A stretch of 64,000 bases of DNA. It comes from JAANXG01 sp963731035 (lineage in GTDB: Bacteria > Pseudomonadota > Gammaproteobacteria > Arenicellales > JAANXG01). The first letter of the stretch is position 1, and each line of letters starts with the position of its first letter. Shown here one piece after another: positions 25,200-34,401 of this stretch. The stretch covers positions 62,001 to 126,000 of the forward strand of contig CAVSUY010000022.1 in assembly GCA_963731035.1 (NCBI GenBank), written 5' to 3'. The notes beneath the pieces were generated by a model. That model made no database searches. It was not told the origin of the DNA and was given only the letters and a program-made list of their open reading frames with translations. Position numbers and translations under genes: made by a program.

Positions 25200-25871
25200 T
25201 TGGTCTTGAACCTCGGTCGGATCCGTCGATTGTCAGATCCCCACGCCCGGGCGCGTGCCCGCCTGGGGCGGATGCCTGATGCCGCAGCCTGGCGACACAT
25301 TGCCGAGGCGGGTGATCTCGACGCGACCGTGCAACGCATGCGGGACAACGGTCTGAATCTATGGGTCGGCACACTGCCTAGATCACCCGACGTCCCGGTC
25401 ATAGAAAAAACCCTTCTGCAAGGCGCGATATCGCTGGCGCACGACGTGAAGCGCTGGCTTGCGAAGGACGGTCTCAGGACGTCTCGATGGCTCGATCAGA
25501 TCGCGGAGGCGGGCGACGGTTTCGACCTGGACCGGTGGCTGCGGGCGTTCTCGATGCTCCGCCCGTCGGCATCGAGGCCCGGGGAACGGGCGACGGAGAG
25601 GCTGCACCACCTGGTGGAGACACACCTGCAAGACATACGTGAAGCCCGTCGACGCCTGCGACAGGCGGCCGACCCCGGCGTCCTCGACGTCGACATCCAG
25701 TGGCGCCTGCGCGAGAAACTCGCTGGGGACATGCGCGGCCTGCTCGGCGGCTACCCGTTCAACGCCGGATTTTTCCTCATCTATGCAATGCTTGAGCTAT
25801 TGCAGTTCGAGCGCTGCCGGGCACTCCTGGTAGCACGGGCGCACGGATGGAACGCGGCCGGCGTCCTCTAG
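25200..25871 (+). CDS. V/A-type ATPase subunit C-like protein
   Basis: 223 residues. The opening LSDPHARARARLGRMPDAAAW aligns with the characteristic arginine-rich start of subunit C (AC39/d type), the funnel that joins the rotor shaft to the proteolipid ring. Typical subunit C is about 330 residues, so this is a short, divergent version. First gene of the operon, directly upstream of subunit I. The TTG at 25200 has no clear ribosome site; an in-frame ATG at 25272 has GGGGCGG upstream but would remove the conserved start. Confidence 0.65.
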   Translation: MVLNLGRIRRLSDPHARARARLGRMPDAAAWRHIAEAGDLDATVQRMRDNGLNLWVGTLPRSPDVPVIEKTLLQGAISLAHDVKRWLAKDGLRTSRWLDQIAEAGDGFDLDRWLRAFSMLRPSASRPGERATERLHHLVETHLQDIREARRRLRQAADPGVLDVDIQWRLREKLAGDMRGLLGGYPFNAGFFLIYAMLELLQFERCRALLVARAHGWNAAGVL

Positions 25872-25880
25872 GCCAGCAAC

Positions 25881-27773
25881 GTGTTCCGCCCGGAGACAAT
25901 GGCCTGGATCGATGTGTTGGTGGACCCCCGCTTCGCTGCGGAGAGCCTCCATCACCTCGGCGCGCACCGGCTCATCGAACTACGGCCGTACGATCGCGAT
26001 CAAACTCCGTTCGAAGTCGAGGCCGATGAAGGTTTGTCCGATCGGCTGCTCCGGGTGCGCGAAGCACTGGACCGGTATGAGGCCTACCTTCCTGTCGCCA
26101 GCCCGCCGGCTCCCACCAAGGGCGAAGTGATACTCCCGACAAAGGAGGTCCTGCCGAGATTGGAGGAGACCGCCGCCGCCTGGATCGAGGAGGCGGGACC
26201 GGTCATTCGGCGGCTGGAATCAGTTCTGACCCGCCTGGATCGCTTCCGCGTGCTCGAACAATGCCTGCGCGCCCTGCCGGATGACAGCACCGACATGAGG
26301 CATTTCACCTTCCCGGAGGGCCAACAGCCGTTCCACTTCGTCCCCGTCATCGCCCTGGCCAGGTCCGGTGACGAGGCCTTGCTCACCACGGTGACACGGG
26401 ATGCCTTGCTGCAAATCCATCCTATGCCCGATGACGCGGATACCACCGTCTGGATCGGTGTCGTGAACCGCGAGGCGCTCGACGAGCTCGAACGAACCGG
26501 CCACGCACACGGCGTGCGATTCGCGCACATACCGAACGGACTGTCCGGCTCCCCACGCGAAGCGGCCTCCCAGCTGGAACGGATGATCGAGGACGCGACC
26601 GAAAGCGCCGCCGGACTGCGCGCGGAGCTGGATGCCGTCGGCGAGCACCTCGACCTGCCGGGTTGCCTGTGGTTCCTGCGCCGCCACTTGTGGGTCCAGG
26701 GGGTCATGCGCAATGCCATGTCGGGGGTACGCTTCGTGTGGCTCGGCGGTTGGACCGTGGCGCGGCGTTATCCGAAGCTCGTGCAGGTGCTGGAGGATTC
26801 GGGAGTGCCGTTTCTGTTGAACCGCGACGACAGCGGCGAGCACGGCGAACCGCCGATCGAGCTTTCCAACCCCCGCTGGATCCGAAAGTTCGAAGTATTC
26901 GCGCGGGGCTTCGGCATGCCGTCCCGCAACGAGGTCGACCCCAGTCCTCTCCTGGCAGCGGCAACGCCTTTGATGTTCGGCTATATGTTCGGAGACGTCG
27001 GCCAGGGACTGGTGGTGGCGGCGGTTGCATGGCTGCTGCGCAGGCGCCTGCCGGTGCTGTCGCTTCTGGTGCCCGCGGGCCTGCTATCCGTAGTATTCGG
27101 TTTCCTGTTCGGATCGCTGTTCTGCAACGAGCACTTGCTGCCGGCGTTGTGGCTGCGCCCCATGGATGACCCGATGACACTGCTGTTGACACCGGTGATA
27201 TTCGGATTCCTGTTCATCCTCACGGGAATGAGCCTGTCCGGCCTGCAGGCGCACTGGTCGGGAGCCGGCGGCCGCTGGTGGAGCCGGGAGTTTCCCGTCG
27301 TGCTCATATACTCGGGACTTCCACTGGTCTTCTGGCATACATCCGCCGCCCTGTGGTGCGGCGGGACGGGAGTGGGAATCTATCTGGCGGCCGGCTGGCG
27401 GGACGCCTACCGACAGGCCGGATCATCGCGCGCGCTGCTCGCCACGGTCGCCGCTTTGCTCGAACTGGTGGAGACCCTGGCCCAGCTGCTGATCAACACC
27501 GTGTCCTTCGCACGACTTGGCGCCTTCGCCCTCGCCCACGCGGGCCTCGGTGCCGCGGTGATCACTCTGGCCGCGATACCGGATTCCACCTGGGCCTCCG
27601 CCCTGATCCTGGTGCTGGGCAATGCATTGGTCATCGCCCTGGAAGGCCTTATCGTGTCCATCCAAACCACCCGCCTCGTGATGTTCGAGTTCTTTCGGCG
27701 TTTCTACACCGGATCCGGGCGCGAGTTCAGGCCACTGGCAGTCCCGGACGACACACACCCTCAGGCGGCATGA
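25881..27773 (+). CDS. V/A-type ATPase subunit I (a-subunit)
   Basis: 630 residues. The N-terminal half is soluble with coiled-coil arms. The C-terminal half has about 7-8 membrane helices, beginning at FGYMFGDVGQGLVVAAVAWLL (about 366) and including the helix ELVETLAQLLINTVSFARLGAFALAHAGL (viewed in parts, about 528-556), whose conserved arginine should face the proteolipid carboxylate. It forms the ion half-channels of the V/A-type rotary ATPase. GTG start; an ATG six codons later is possible. It follows subunit C by 9 bases. Confidence 0.88.
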   Translation: MFRPETMAWIDVLVDPRFAAESLHHLGAHRLIELRPYDRDQTPFEVEADEGLSDRLLRVREALDRYEAYLPVASPPAPTKGEVILPTKEVLPRLEETAAAWIEEAGPVIRRLESVLTRLDRFRVLEQCLRALPDDSTDMRHFTFPEGQQPFHFVPVIALARSGDEALLTTVTRDALLQIHPMPDDADTTVWIGVVNREALDELERTGHAHGVRFAHIPNGLSGSPREAASQLERMIEDATESAAGLRAELDAVGEHLDLPGCLWFLRRHLWVQGVMRNAMSGVRFVWLGGWTVARRYPKLVQVLEDSGVPFLLNRDDSGEHGEPPIELSNPRWIRKFEVFARGFGMPSRNEVDPSPLLAAATPLMFGYMFGDVGQGLVVAAVAWLLRRRLPVLSLLVPAGLLSVVFGFLFGSLFCNEHLLPALWLRPMDDPMTLLLTPVIFGFLFILTGMSLSGLQAHWSGAGGRWWSREFPVVLIYSGLPLVFWHTSAALWCGGTGVGIYLAAGWRDAYRQAGSSRALLATVAALLELVETLAQLLINTVSFARLGAFALAHAGLGAAVITLAAIPDSTWASALILVLGNALVIALEGLIVSIQTTRLVMFEFFRRFYTGSGREFRPLAVPDDTHPQAA

Positions 27774-27811
27774 CGACATCACGCCGACGGAAAAATCAAC
27801 AGGAGAACATC

Positions 27812-28162
27812 ATGAACAAGAAACTGGGCCCTTTGATGATTGGCACGGCAGCTGCCGGCCTGCTCGCAACATTGCTGTATGCGTCGCTGCTGCTGGTGGC
27901 GCCCGCCGTCTTCGCCCAAGGAGACGCGGTGACGGTCGACCCGGGCGTGCTGCGCTGGGGCTACGCCGCGGCAGCGCTGGCGACGGGGCTGTCCGCCATA
28001 GCGGCCGGTATCGCCGTCGGCAGCGTCGGCGCTGCCGCGATCGGCGCGGTAGCCGAGAAACCCGAGCTGTTCGGCCGCACCCTGGTGTTCGTAGGCCTGG
28101 CGGAAGGTATCGCGATTTACGGGCTGATCGTCTCGATCATGATTCTCAACCGGCTCGGATGA
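27812..28162 (+). CDS. V/A-type ATPase subunit K (proteolipid)
   Basis: 116 residues. A leading hydrophobic segment (about 8-35, ending VAPAVFAQG) looks like a signal peptide or extra helix, then a single two-helix hairpin. E98 in VGLAEGIAIYGL is the ion-binding carboxylate. The Na+-binding pattern (a glutamine in the first helix and Ser/Thr next to the glutamate) is absent: residue 99 is glycine and the first helix has no glutamine. Proton coupling is therefore more likely (inference). Good AGGAG site; the stop overlaps the subunit F start (ATGA). Confidence 0.9.
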   Translation: MNKKLGPLMIGTAAAGLLATLLYASLLLVAPAVFAQGDAVTVDPGVLRWGYAAAALATGLSAIAAGIAVGSVGAAAIGAVAEKPELFGRTLVFVGLAEGIAIYGLIVSIMILNRLG

Positions 28163-28470
28163 ACATGGATCTGCGGCTTGCCTACATCGGCGAAGAGATC
28201 TCCGGGCTCGGCTTCCGGCTCGCCGGGGCCCGGACCTACACGCCCTCTGCCACATCCGGCGAGGTACGCGACGCCATCCGCGAAGCGCGTGCCGACTGTG
28301 ACCTGGTGCTGCTGGAGACCGGTCTGTCCGAGCTGGTGCGGGAGGACTTGACGGCAATGCTCATCGAGCAGCCGGTGCCGCCCGTCCTCGTGATCCCGGC
28401 CATCCTCTCGGAGCAGGAGTTGACCACCAGCGCGTTGACCGAAGCGCGGCGCGTCCTGGGAATCGGGTGA
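28159..28470 (+). CDS. V/A-type ATPase subunit F
   Basis: 103 residues, the usual size for subunit F, a small Rossmann-like protein of the central shaft that modulates coupling. The opening LRLAYIGEEISGLGFRLAGA fits the family's strand-loop-helix start, and the C-terminal helix holds a conserved-looking PPVLVIPAI stretch. The start overlaps the subunit K stop and the subunit E start overlaps its own stop (GTGA), so the three are translationally linked. Confidence 0.85.
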   Translation: MNMDLRLAYIGEEISGLGFRLAGARTYTPSATSGEVRDAIREARADCDLVLLETGLSELVREDLTAMLIEQPVPPVLVIPAILSEQELTTSALTEARRVLGIG

Positions 28471-29141
28471 GCGGCATGGACGAGCCCGCAGGAAACGACT
28501 TGCCGATCGGGTTCGACCCGCAGCACGTTCGCACCTTCCTCACGCGGATACGAGAGGACCGCGACCGAGAGCTGGCCGACATGCGACACCGGGTCGAGGC
28601 CGAGACACGGACAATCCGACAAGAGGGCTACCGGGCGGCGCGCAGGCTCGCCAGCCAGGTGGCAGCCGATACCCGCGAACGCCAGCAGCGCGAACATGAC
28701 CGATTTCTCTACAAGACACGGTCCGAGCTGACCCGTGAACGCTGGTCCATTCTCGGCGACCTGCGTGGAAAGGCACTGGAAGCGGTTCGGAGCCGCTTCG
28801 AAGAGGCGTGGCGCGACGAGTCCAGGCAGTGGGCCTGGTGCCGCCACTGGGTCGAGGCCGCCTGTGCGCTCGCAGCCGGCGCCCCGCTGGAAGTGCGCCT
28901 CGGTGATGCTCGGAATACGGTCTCGGAAAGGGTCGAGAAGCTGCTCCAATCGTACGCGGGAGAATGGGCGGTGCGCCTGGACGCGGAGGAACCCGCCGGC
29001 GTGCTCGTCTCATGGCCCGATCACCGCCTGGACGGTACGCTGGCCTCGCACGTGGCCGAGGCCACCGAAGAGGTCATGGCGCGCGTCGTGGACCTGCTCG
29101 ACCCGGCCGCGGAGCCGGACGAAGCCGATGAGCCGGGCTGA
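28467..29141 (+). CDS. V/A-type ATPase subunit E
   Basis: 224 residues. The N-terminal half is a long charged helix (about 20-105) that would pair with the G/H stalk subunit; the C-terminal half is the globular head that binds the catalytic ring. Sequence is divergent from model subunit E, so identity rests on architecture and its slot between F and A. The GTG overlaps the F stop; an ATG three codons later (28476) is an alternative start. It overlaps the subunit A start by 14 bases. Confidence 0.8.
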   Translation: MSGMDEPAGNDLPIGFDPQHVRTFLTRIREDRDRELADMRHRVEAETRTIRQEGYRAARRLASQVAADTRERQQREHDRFLYKTRSELTRERWSILGDLRGKALEAVRSRFEEAWRDESRQWAWCRHWVEAACALAAGAPLEVRLGDARNTVSERVEKLLQSYAGEWAVRLDAEEPAGVLVSWPDHRLDGTLASHVAEATEEVMARVVDLLDPAAEPDEADEPG

Positions 29142-30893
29142 GGTCTACTGGATCAATGGGCCGGTGCTCAAGGCCCGGACCGACGGGGTCTTCCAGATGA
29201 AGGAAGCCGTCTTCGTCGGCGACACGCGCCTGGCTGCCGAGGTCATCCGCCTCGACGAGGACACGGTCACGGTCCAGGTGTTCGAGGACACCACCGGCCT
29301 GAAGCCCGGTGTTTCCATCGAAGGAAGCGGCCTGCCGCTGGCCGTGGACCTGGGACCGGGCATGTTGGGGGCGATGTTCGACGGCATTCAACGGCCTCTC
29401 GTCGAGATCAGCCGGCGCTACGGCGATTTCTTCGGCGCCGGACTCGACATTGCCGCCCTCGATGCCGAGCGCGCCTGGCCGTTCGTCCCCGAAACGAAGA
29501 GCGGGGGCGATGTATTGGCCGGCGCCATGCTCGGCACGGTGCCCGAAACACAAGACCTCGCCACCCGGGTCATGGTACCGCCCGGCCTCCGGGGCCGGCT
29601 GGAGTGGATCGCTCCGGAAGGCGAATACCGAATCGACGAGGTGGTCGCGCGGGTCACGAAGTGACAAAGGCGTGGAACCCGTAACTCTGCACCAGCGCTG
29701 GCCCATACGCCGGCCGCGTCCGGTCTCCCAACGCATGGCTCCGGAGGAACGCCTGCTCACTGGGCAGCGCGTCGTCGATACCTTCTTCCCGATCGCCAAG
29801 GGCGGCGCGGCGGCCATGCCCGGAGGCTTCGGGACGGGCAAGACGGTCCTGCTGCAGACCCTGGCCAAGTGGAGCGATGCCGATATCATCATATACATAG
29901 GCTGCGGCGAGCGCGGCAACGAGATGGCCGATGTGCTCAACGATTTCCCCAAGCTCGAGGACCCACGGTCCGGCCGCCGCCTGCTCGAGCGCACCGTCTT
30001 GATCGCCAACACCTCGAACATGCCGGTGGCTGCGCGTGAAGCCTCCATATACACCGGCATTACGGTGGCGGAATACTTCCGGGACCAGGGTTACGACGTA
30101 GCGCTGTTCGCCGACTCTATCTCGCGCTGGGCGGAGGCCCTGCGAGAGATCTCCGGGCGCCTTGAAGAGCTGCCCGCCGAAGAGGGCTATCCGGCATACC
30201 TGCCGACGCGCCTGGCGGAGTTCTTCGAGCGATCCGGCAGAGTGCGAACCCTGGCGGGCCAGAGCTCCTCGCTGACGGTGGTGGGCACGGTCTCTCCGCC
30301 CGGCGGCGATTTCTCGGAGCCGGTCACCGCCCACACGCGCCGCTACGTGAAGGGGTTCCTGGCGCTGGACAGGGACCGCGCCCAGGCCCGCTTCTACCCC
30401 GCCATACATCCGCTGCTGAGCTACTCCGGCTACGCGACCGATACCCCGCTGGGCCCGGTCGGGCGACCTCGGATTGCGCCGACGCTTGCTGGAGCTCCTG
30501 GAAGAGCAAGCCAGGCTGGAGAAGATGGTGAAGATCGTAGGCCGTGACGCTCTGCCGGCCTCGCAGCGGCTGGTCCTGGTGGGCGCCGAGGTCGTTACCG
30601 AGGCACTGCTTCGGCAGTCCGCATTCTCGGAAACCGACCGCTACTGCTCCTCCGAGAAACAATCCGAGATGCTCCGCGTGATCGACTACTTCCTGCAGCA
30701 GGCGCAGCGGGTCGTGGAGTCCGGAGTGGAGCCGGACCGCCTGCTGGAACTGCCGGAAACCCGCCGGGTGCTGCGCATGGGCGAGGACATCGCCAACGAC
30801 CGGCTCGAAGATCTTGCGGTCCTGGTCCGCGACGTGGAGCATGCCTTCAGCGCCCTTCTGCCGGAGCCCGGTGCGCAGCGGAGCACCGGATAG
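29128..30893 (+). pseudogene. V/A-type ATPase catalytic subunit A, interrupted by two +1 frameshifts
   Basis: Three consecutive frames encode one subunit A. The N-terminal barrel runs from MSRAEVYWINGPVLKARTDG to EYRIDEVVARVTK, then a stop at 29662-29664. The second frame resumes at SDKGVEPVTLHQRWPIRRPR and holds Walker A PGGFGTGKTVL, GERGNE with the catalytic glutamate, and SSLTVVGTVSPPGGDFSEPV. After LLSYSGYATDT the third frame gives RWARSGDLGLRRRLLELLEE and runs to 30893. Removing one base near 29656-29664 and one C from CCCC at 30444-30447 restores 587 residues, the normal length, with all motifs in order. Both lesions are single extra bases. Sequence error is as likely as real decay; if real, the ATPase cannot work. 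Confidence 0.88.
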
Positions 30894-32291
30894 ATGCCGG
30901 ACAGCGCGAAGCATCTGCTGCACACCGGCCTCACCAGCATCCAGGGCCCGCTGATATTCCTTCGCGGCGTGAGGGACGCGGGCTTGTACGAGCGGGTCGA
31001 GGTGCTGGGCGCCGACGGCACGCGCAGGATGGGCCGGGTCGTGTCCATCGCCGATCGCAATGTGGTGGTCGAGGTCTTCCAGGGATCCGACGGTCTTTCT
31101 ATCGGCCGGACGCAGCTTCGGTTTCTGTCCGAGCCTGTAATGCTCGATGTCGGTTCAGGCATGCTGGGTCGGGTGTACAACGGTGTCGGCCAGCCCATCG
31201 ACGGCGGACCGCCGCCGGCCATCCGTGACCGCCTCAGGGTGGACGGCAACGCGATCAATCCCGTGCGCCGCGAAGTGCCCAGCGAGTTCATCGAGACCGG
31301 CATCTCCGCTATCGACGCCATGAACTCCCTGGTACGCGGCCAGAAGTTGCCCATTTTCTCCGGGAGCGGGTTGAACCACGACCGTCTCGCATCCAGCATC
31401 GCGCGCTTCGCCCGGCTTCGCAGCGGCGATACCAGCGACTTCGCGATCGTGTTCGCCGCCATCGGCGTCACCTTCGACACCGCCGAGCACTTCCGCCGCG
31501 AGATGGACGAGTACGGCGCGTTGGAACGCATGGCCCTGTTCCTGAACCTGGCCAGCGACCCGAGCGCCGAGCGCCTGCTGACTCCGAGAATCGCTCTGAC
31601 CGCCGCCGAATACCTGGCCTACTCGGAAGGTCGTCACGTGCTGGTGATCCTCACCGACATGACCAACTACTGCGAGGCCCTCCGCGAGATATCGTCCAGC
31701 CATGGCGAGGTGCCCAGCCGCAAGGGATACCCGGGCTACATGTACTCCGACCTGGCCACCATCTACGAACGGGCCGGTCGCATCCGCGGACGCGCCGGAT
31801 CGATCACCCAGATTCCCATCCTGACGATGCCCAACGACGACATCACTCATCCCATCCCGGATCTGTCCGGCTACATTACCGAGGGGCAGATCGTACTGGA
31901 CCGCGATCTCGAGCGGCGTGGCATCTTTCCTCCCATTGCGCTTCTTCCCTGCCTGTCGCGGCTGATGAACAAGGGAATCGGTCCCGATACCACCGCCGCC
32001 GACCACCCTGCCCTGGCTTCACAACTGTACGCCGCCTATGCCCACGCGCGGCACCTGAAGTTGCTGTCCAACGTGGTCGGAGAAGAGGGCCTGTCGGAGT
32101 CCGACCGTGCCCTGCTGCGTTTCGGGGAGCAGATGGAGAATGACTTCCTTCAGCAGGGCGACCAGCGCCGCACACTGGAAGAAACCTTCGACGTGGGTTG
32201 GCGACTGCTCGCGCATCTTCCAGACGAGATCCTGGTGCGCCTGTCGGATTCGCAGATCGCGGAGCACGTCGCTCCCCGGCGCCATGGCTGA
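30894..32291 (+). CDS. V/A-type ATPase subunit B
   Basis: 465 residues, full length for the non-catalytic B subunit. It has the N-terminal barrel, then GMLGRVYNGVGQPIDGG and FIETGISAIDAMNSLVRGQKLPIFSGSGLNHD (viewed in parts), where B subunits carry SGSGL instead of a Walker A loop. YPGYMYSDLATIYERAGR and SITQIPILTMPNDDITHPIPDLSGYI (in parts) are conserved. The ATG follows the subunit A stop directly (TAGATG). The gene is intact despite the broken A gene upstream. Confidence 0.93.
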   Translation: MPDSAKHLLHTGLTSIQGPLIFLRGVRDAGLYERVEVLGADGTRRMGRVVSIADRNVVVEVFQGSDGLSIGRTQLRFLSEPVMLDVGSGMLGRVYNGVGQPIDGGPPPAIRDRLRVDGNAINPVRREVPSEFIETGISAIDAMNSLVRGQKLPIFSGSGLNHDRLASSIARFARLRSGDTSDFAIVFAAIGVTFDTAEHFRREMDEYGALERMALFLNLASDPSAERLLTPRIALTAAEYLAYSEGRHVLVILTDMTNYCEALREISSSHGEVPSRKGYPGYMYSDLATIYERAGRIRGRAGSITQIPILTMPNDDITHPIPDLSGYITEGQIVLDRDLERRGIFPPIALLPCLSRLMNKGIGPDTTAADHPALASQLYAAYAHARHLKLLSNVVGEEGLSESDRALLRFGEQMENDFLQQGDQRRTLEETFDVGWRLLAHLPDEILVRLSDSQIAEHVAPRRHG

Positions 32292-32898
32292 AGCCGCCTC
32301 CAAGACCCAGCTACTGGAACGTCGCGCCGAGCGCACGATGGTGCGTGAAGGCAAGTCCGTGCTGGAGGATCGTCGAGACCTGTTGGCCCATATGCTCGTC
32401 GAGCAGCTGGCGGAAACCGACAGACTTACACGAGAAGCGGCGCGCGCGTTCGCGTGGGCGCGGCAAATGCTGCGGCGGGCGCTCATGCGCCACGGCTTGA
32501 CCGCGCTGACCCTGCGTGCCGGCGAGCCGGACAACCCGATGCTGGGGGCGCCGCGCTGGGAGCTGGAAAACCGGCTCGGCACGCCCTGGCTCACCTTCGA
32601 CATGCCCGCGGAGTCGGACGGCGGTTCGTCAAGTGATACGGAAGTCTCCGTTGAGTTGGAAGGAACGCGGCGCGCCTACCGGGAGCTTGTGGCGGTGTTG
32701 CTGGAGCTGGCGGCCGGCGAGAATAATCTCTCTCGCCTGGTCGAGGTGTTTCGCCGCACCCAGAGGCGGGTCAACGCCCTCGAGTACGTCGTGCTGCCGG
32801 ACCTCAACCGCGCCATCAAGGAGATGGAAGACCGCATGGACGAAATGGAACGGGAAGACCTGGTGCGGTTACTGCTGATCAAGCGACGTGCCGGCTGA
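32284..32898 (+). CDS. V/A-type ATPase subunit D
   Basis: 204 residues. Two long helices (N-terminal TQLLERRAERTMVREGKSVLEDRRDLL, viewed in parts, and C-terminal LVEVFRRTQRRVNALEYVVLPDL onward) flank a short middle segment. RRVNALEYVVLP is a family hallmark. It forms the central rotor shaft inside the A3B3 ring. The start overlaps the end of subunit B by 8 bases. It is the last gene of the operon and converges on a peptidase gene 21 bases away. Confidence 0.9.
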   Translation: MAEAASKTQLLERRAERTMVREGKSVLEDRRDLLAHMLVEQLAETDRLTREAARAFAWARQMLRRALMRHGLTALTLRAGEPDNPMLGAPRWELENRLGTPWLTFDMPAESDGGSSSDTEVSVELEGTRRAYRELVAVLLELAAGENNLSRLVEVFRRTQRRVNALEYVVLPDLNRAIKEMEDRMDEMEREDLVRLLLIKRRAG

Positions 32899-32919
32899 GA
32901 CTCCGATCGGGCGCGCGGC

Positions 32920-34329
32920 TCAGCCCCGTTGACCGTGATCCGCTATTACCCGGGCAACACAGGTCGTGAGCTTGCGGGCGAAAGGGACGTGCAGAAACTC
33001 GTTGGGTCCGTGGGCGTTGGAGCCGGGCCCCAGCACCCCCGCAATCATGAACTGGGCTTGCGGGAACCGTTCGCCGAGCATTCCCATGAACGGAATGGTG
33101 CCGCCTTCCCCCATGTACATGCAGCTTGCGCCGAAGACCTCGCGCGAGGCGCGCTGCAGGGATTCCTCCAGCCACGGCGCGGTCGGCGGCGCGTTCCATC
33201 CCGTTGCGGCCATGTCCGCGTCGAATCGTACCCGGGCGTTGTAGGGCGGGTCCGCCTCCAGGATCCGCTTGAGCTCGCGATTGGCTCCCTCGCCGTCCAC
33301 GGTCGGCGGCAGGCGCATCGACAGCTTCAAGGTGGTGCCGGGCCGCAGCACATTGCCCGCGTCCAGCACCGCCGGCAAGCCCCCGGCGCCGGTAACCGAT
33401 AAGGCGGCACGCCAGTTACGGTTGAGCAGTCGCTCGAGCGGAGCGTCCCCCATGGCCCCGGCCCCTTCCACAAACGGATAGGCCGTGTGCACGCCATCAC
33501 CCAGCACTTCGGCGACGGCCTCGAGTTGCCGGTGGCGGTCTTCCGGGATCTCCGCCTGCAGGGCCGCCGGGAGGATGTGCCCGGTCTGCTGGTCCTCGAT
33601 TCGGCTCAGGAGCCGGCGGGCGATGCGGAAGCTCGACGGCACGATGCCGCTGGCGTAGCCGGAATGGACCCCCTCGGAGAGTATCTCGACGTTCAAGGTG
33701 CCGGCCGCCATGCCGCGCAGGGACGTGGTGATCCAGAGCTGCTCGTAGTTGCCGGCGCCTGAATCGAGGCATACCACCAGGCTGGGCGTTCCAATGCGCG
33801 CACGCAGGTGCTCGATATAGTGCGGCAGGTCGTAGCTGCCGGATTCTTCGCAGGCCTCGATAACCACGACGCAACGGGCATGGGGCAGTTTCTGATCGCG
33901 CACAGCCTGGATGGCCGCCAGCGACGAGAATGCCGCGTAGCCGTCGTCGGCACCGCCGCGCCCGTATAGCCTGCCATCGCGCTGCACCGGCTTCCAGGGA
34001 CCGAGGTTCTCGGTCCAGCCGGTCATCTCGGGTTGCTTGTCCAGGTGGCCGTAGAGCAGCACGGTATCGTCGGATTCACCAGGTATCTCGATGAAGATCA
34101 GCGGGGTGCGGCCTTCCAGGCGCACCACCTCCACCGACATGCCTTGGATCGACTGGCGGCGGCACCAGGACTCGATAAGCCGGACCGCATCGTCCATGTA
34201 GCCGTGCAAGGCCCAATCGGGATCGAAGTGCGGAGACTTGTTGGGGATCCGGATGTATTCGGTCAGCTCGCCGACGATCTCGTCCTGCCAGAGCTGGTCG
34301 ATCAGATTCTGAGCGGCCTCGATTTGCAT
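32920..34329 (-). CDS. M20-family metallopeptidase (dipeptidase)
   Basis: 469 residues. All M20 metal and catalytic residues can be placed: GHLDKQPE (first His and Asp), GGADDGYAA (bridging Asp), EACEESGS (catalytic Glu and ligand Glu), VVCLDSGAG (Asp), and NAHGPNE near the end (last His). A lid/dimerisation domain sits at about 210-375. The size fits cytosolic nonspecific dipeptidases of the CNDP/PepV-like group. It is a separate minus-strand gene between the ATPase operon and the channel gene. Confidence 0.9.
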   Translation of the reverse strand: MQIEAAQNLIDQLWQDEIVGELTEYIRIPNKSPHFDPDWALHGYMDDAVRLIESWCRRQSIQGMSVEVVRLEGRTPLIFIEIPGESDDTVLLYGHLDKQPEMTGWTENLGPWKPVQRDGRLYGRGGADDGYAAFSSLAAIQAVRDQKLPHARCVVVIEACEESGSYDLPHYIEHLRARIGTPSLVVCLDSGAGNYEQLWITTSLRGMAAGTLNVEILSEGVHSGYASGIVPSSFRIARRLLSRIEDQQTGHILPAALQAEIPEDRHRQLEAVAEVLGDGVHTAYPFVEGAGAMGDAPLERLLNRNWRAALSVTGAGGLPAVLDAGNVLRPGTTLKLSMRLPPTVDGEGANRELKRILEADPPYNARVRFDADMAATGWNAPPTAPWLEESLQRASREVFGASCMYMGEGGTIPFMGMLGERFPQAQFMIAGVLGPGSNAHGPNEFLHVPFARKLTTCVARVIADHGQRG

Positions 34330-34401
34330 GGGTCCCCCGGGACCGGTGGTTGAGCCTGCGAAGTGTAACCTGCCGCGAGCCGTACGGGCGACTCCCGCCG
34401 T

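Noticed and set aside
29128..30893. Programmed ribosomal frameshifting in subunit A
   Set aside because: Two shifts would be needed in one gene; no slippery heptamer plus structure was evident, and the same type of single-base insertion occurs in two unrelated genes here.
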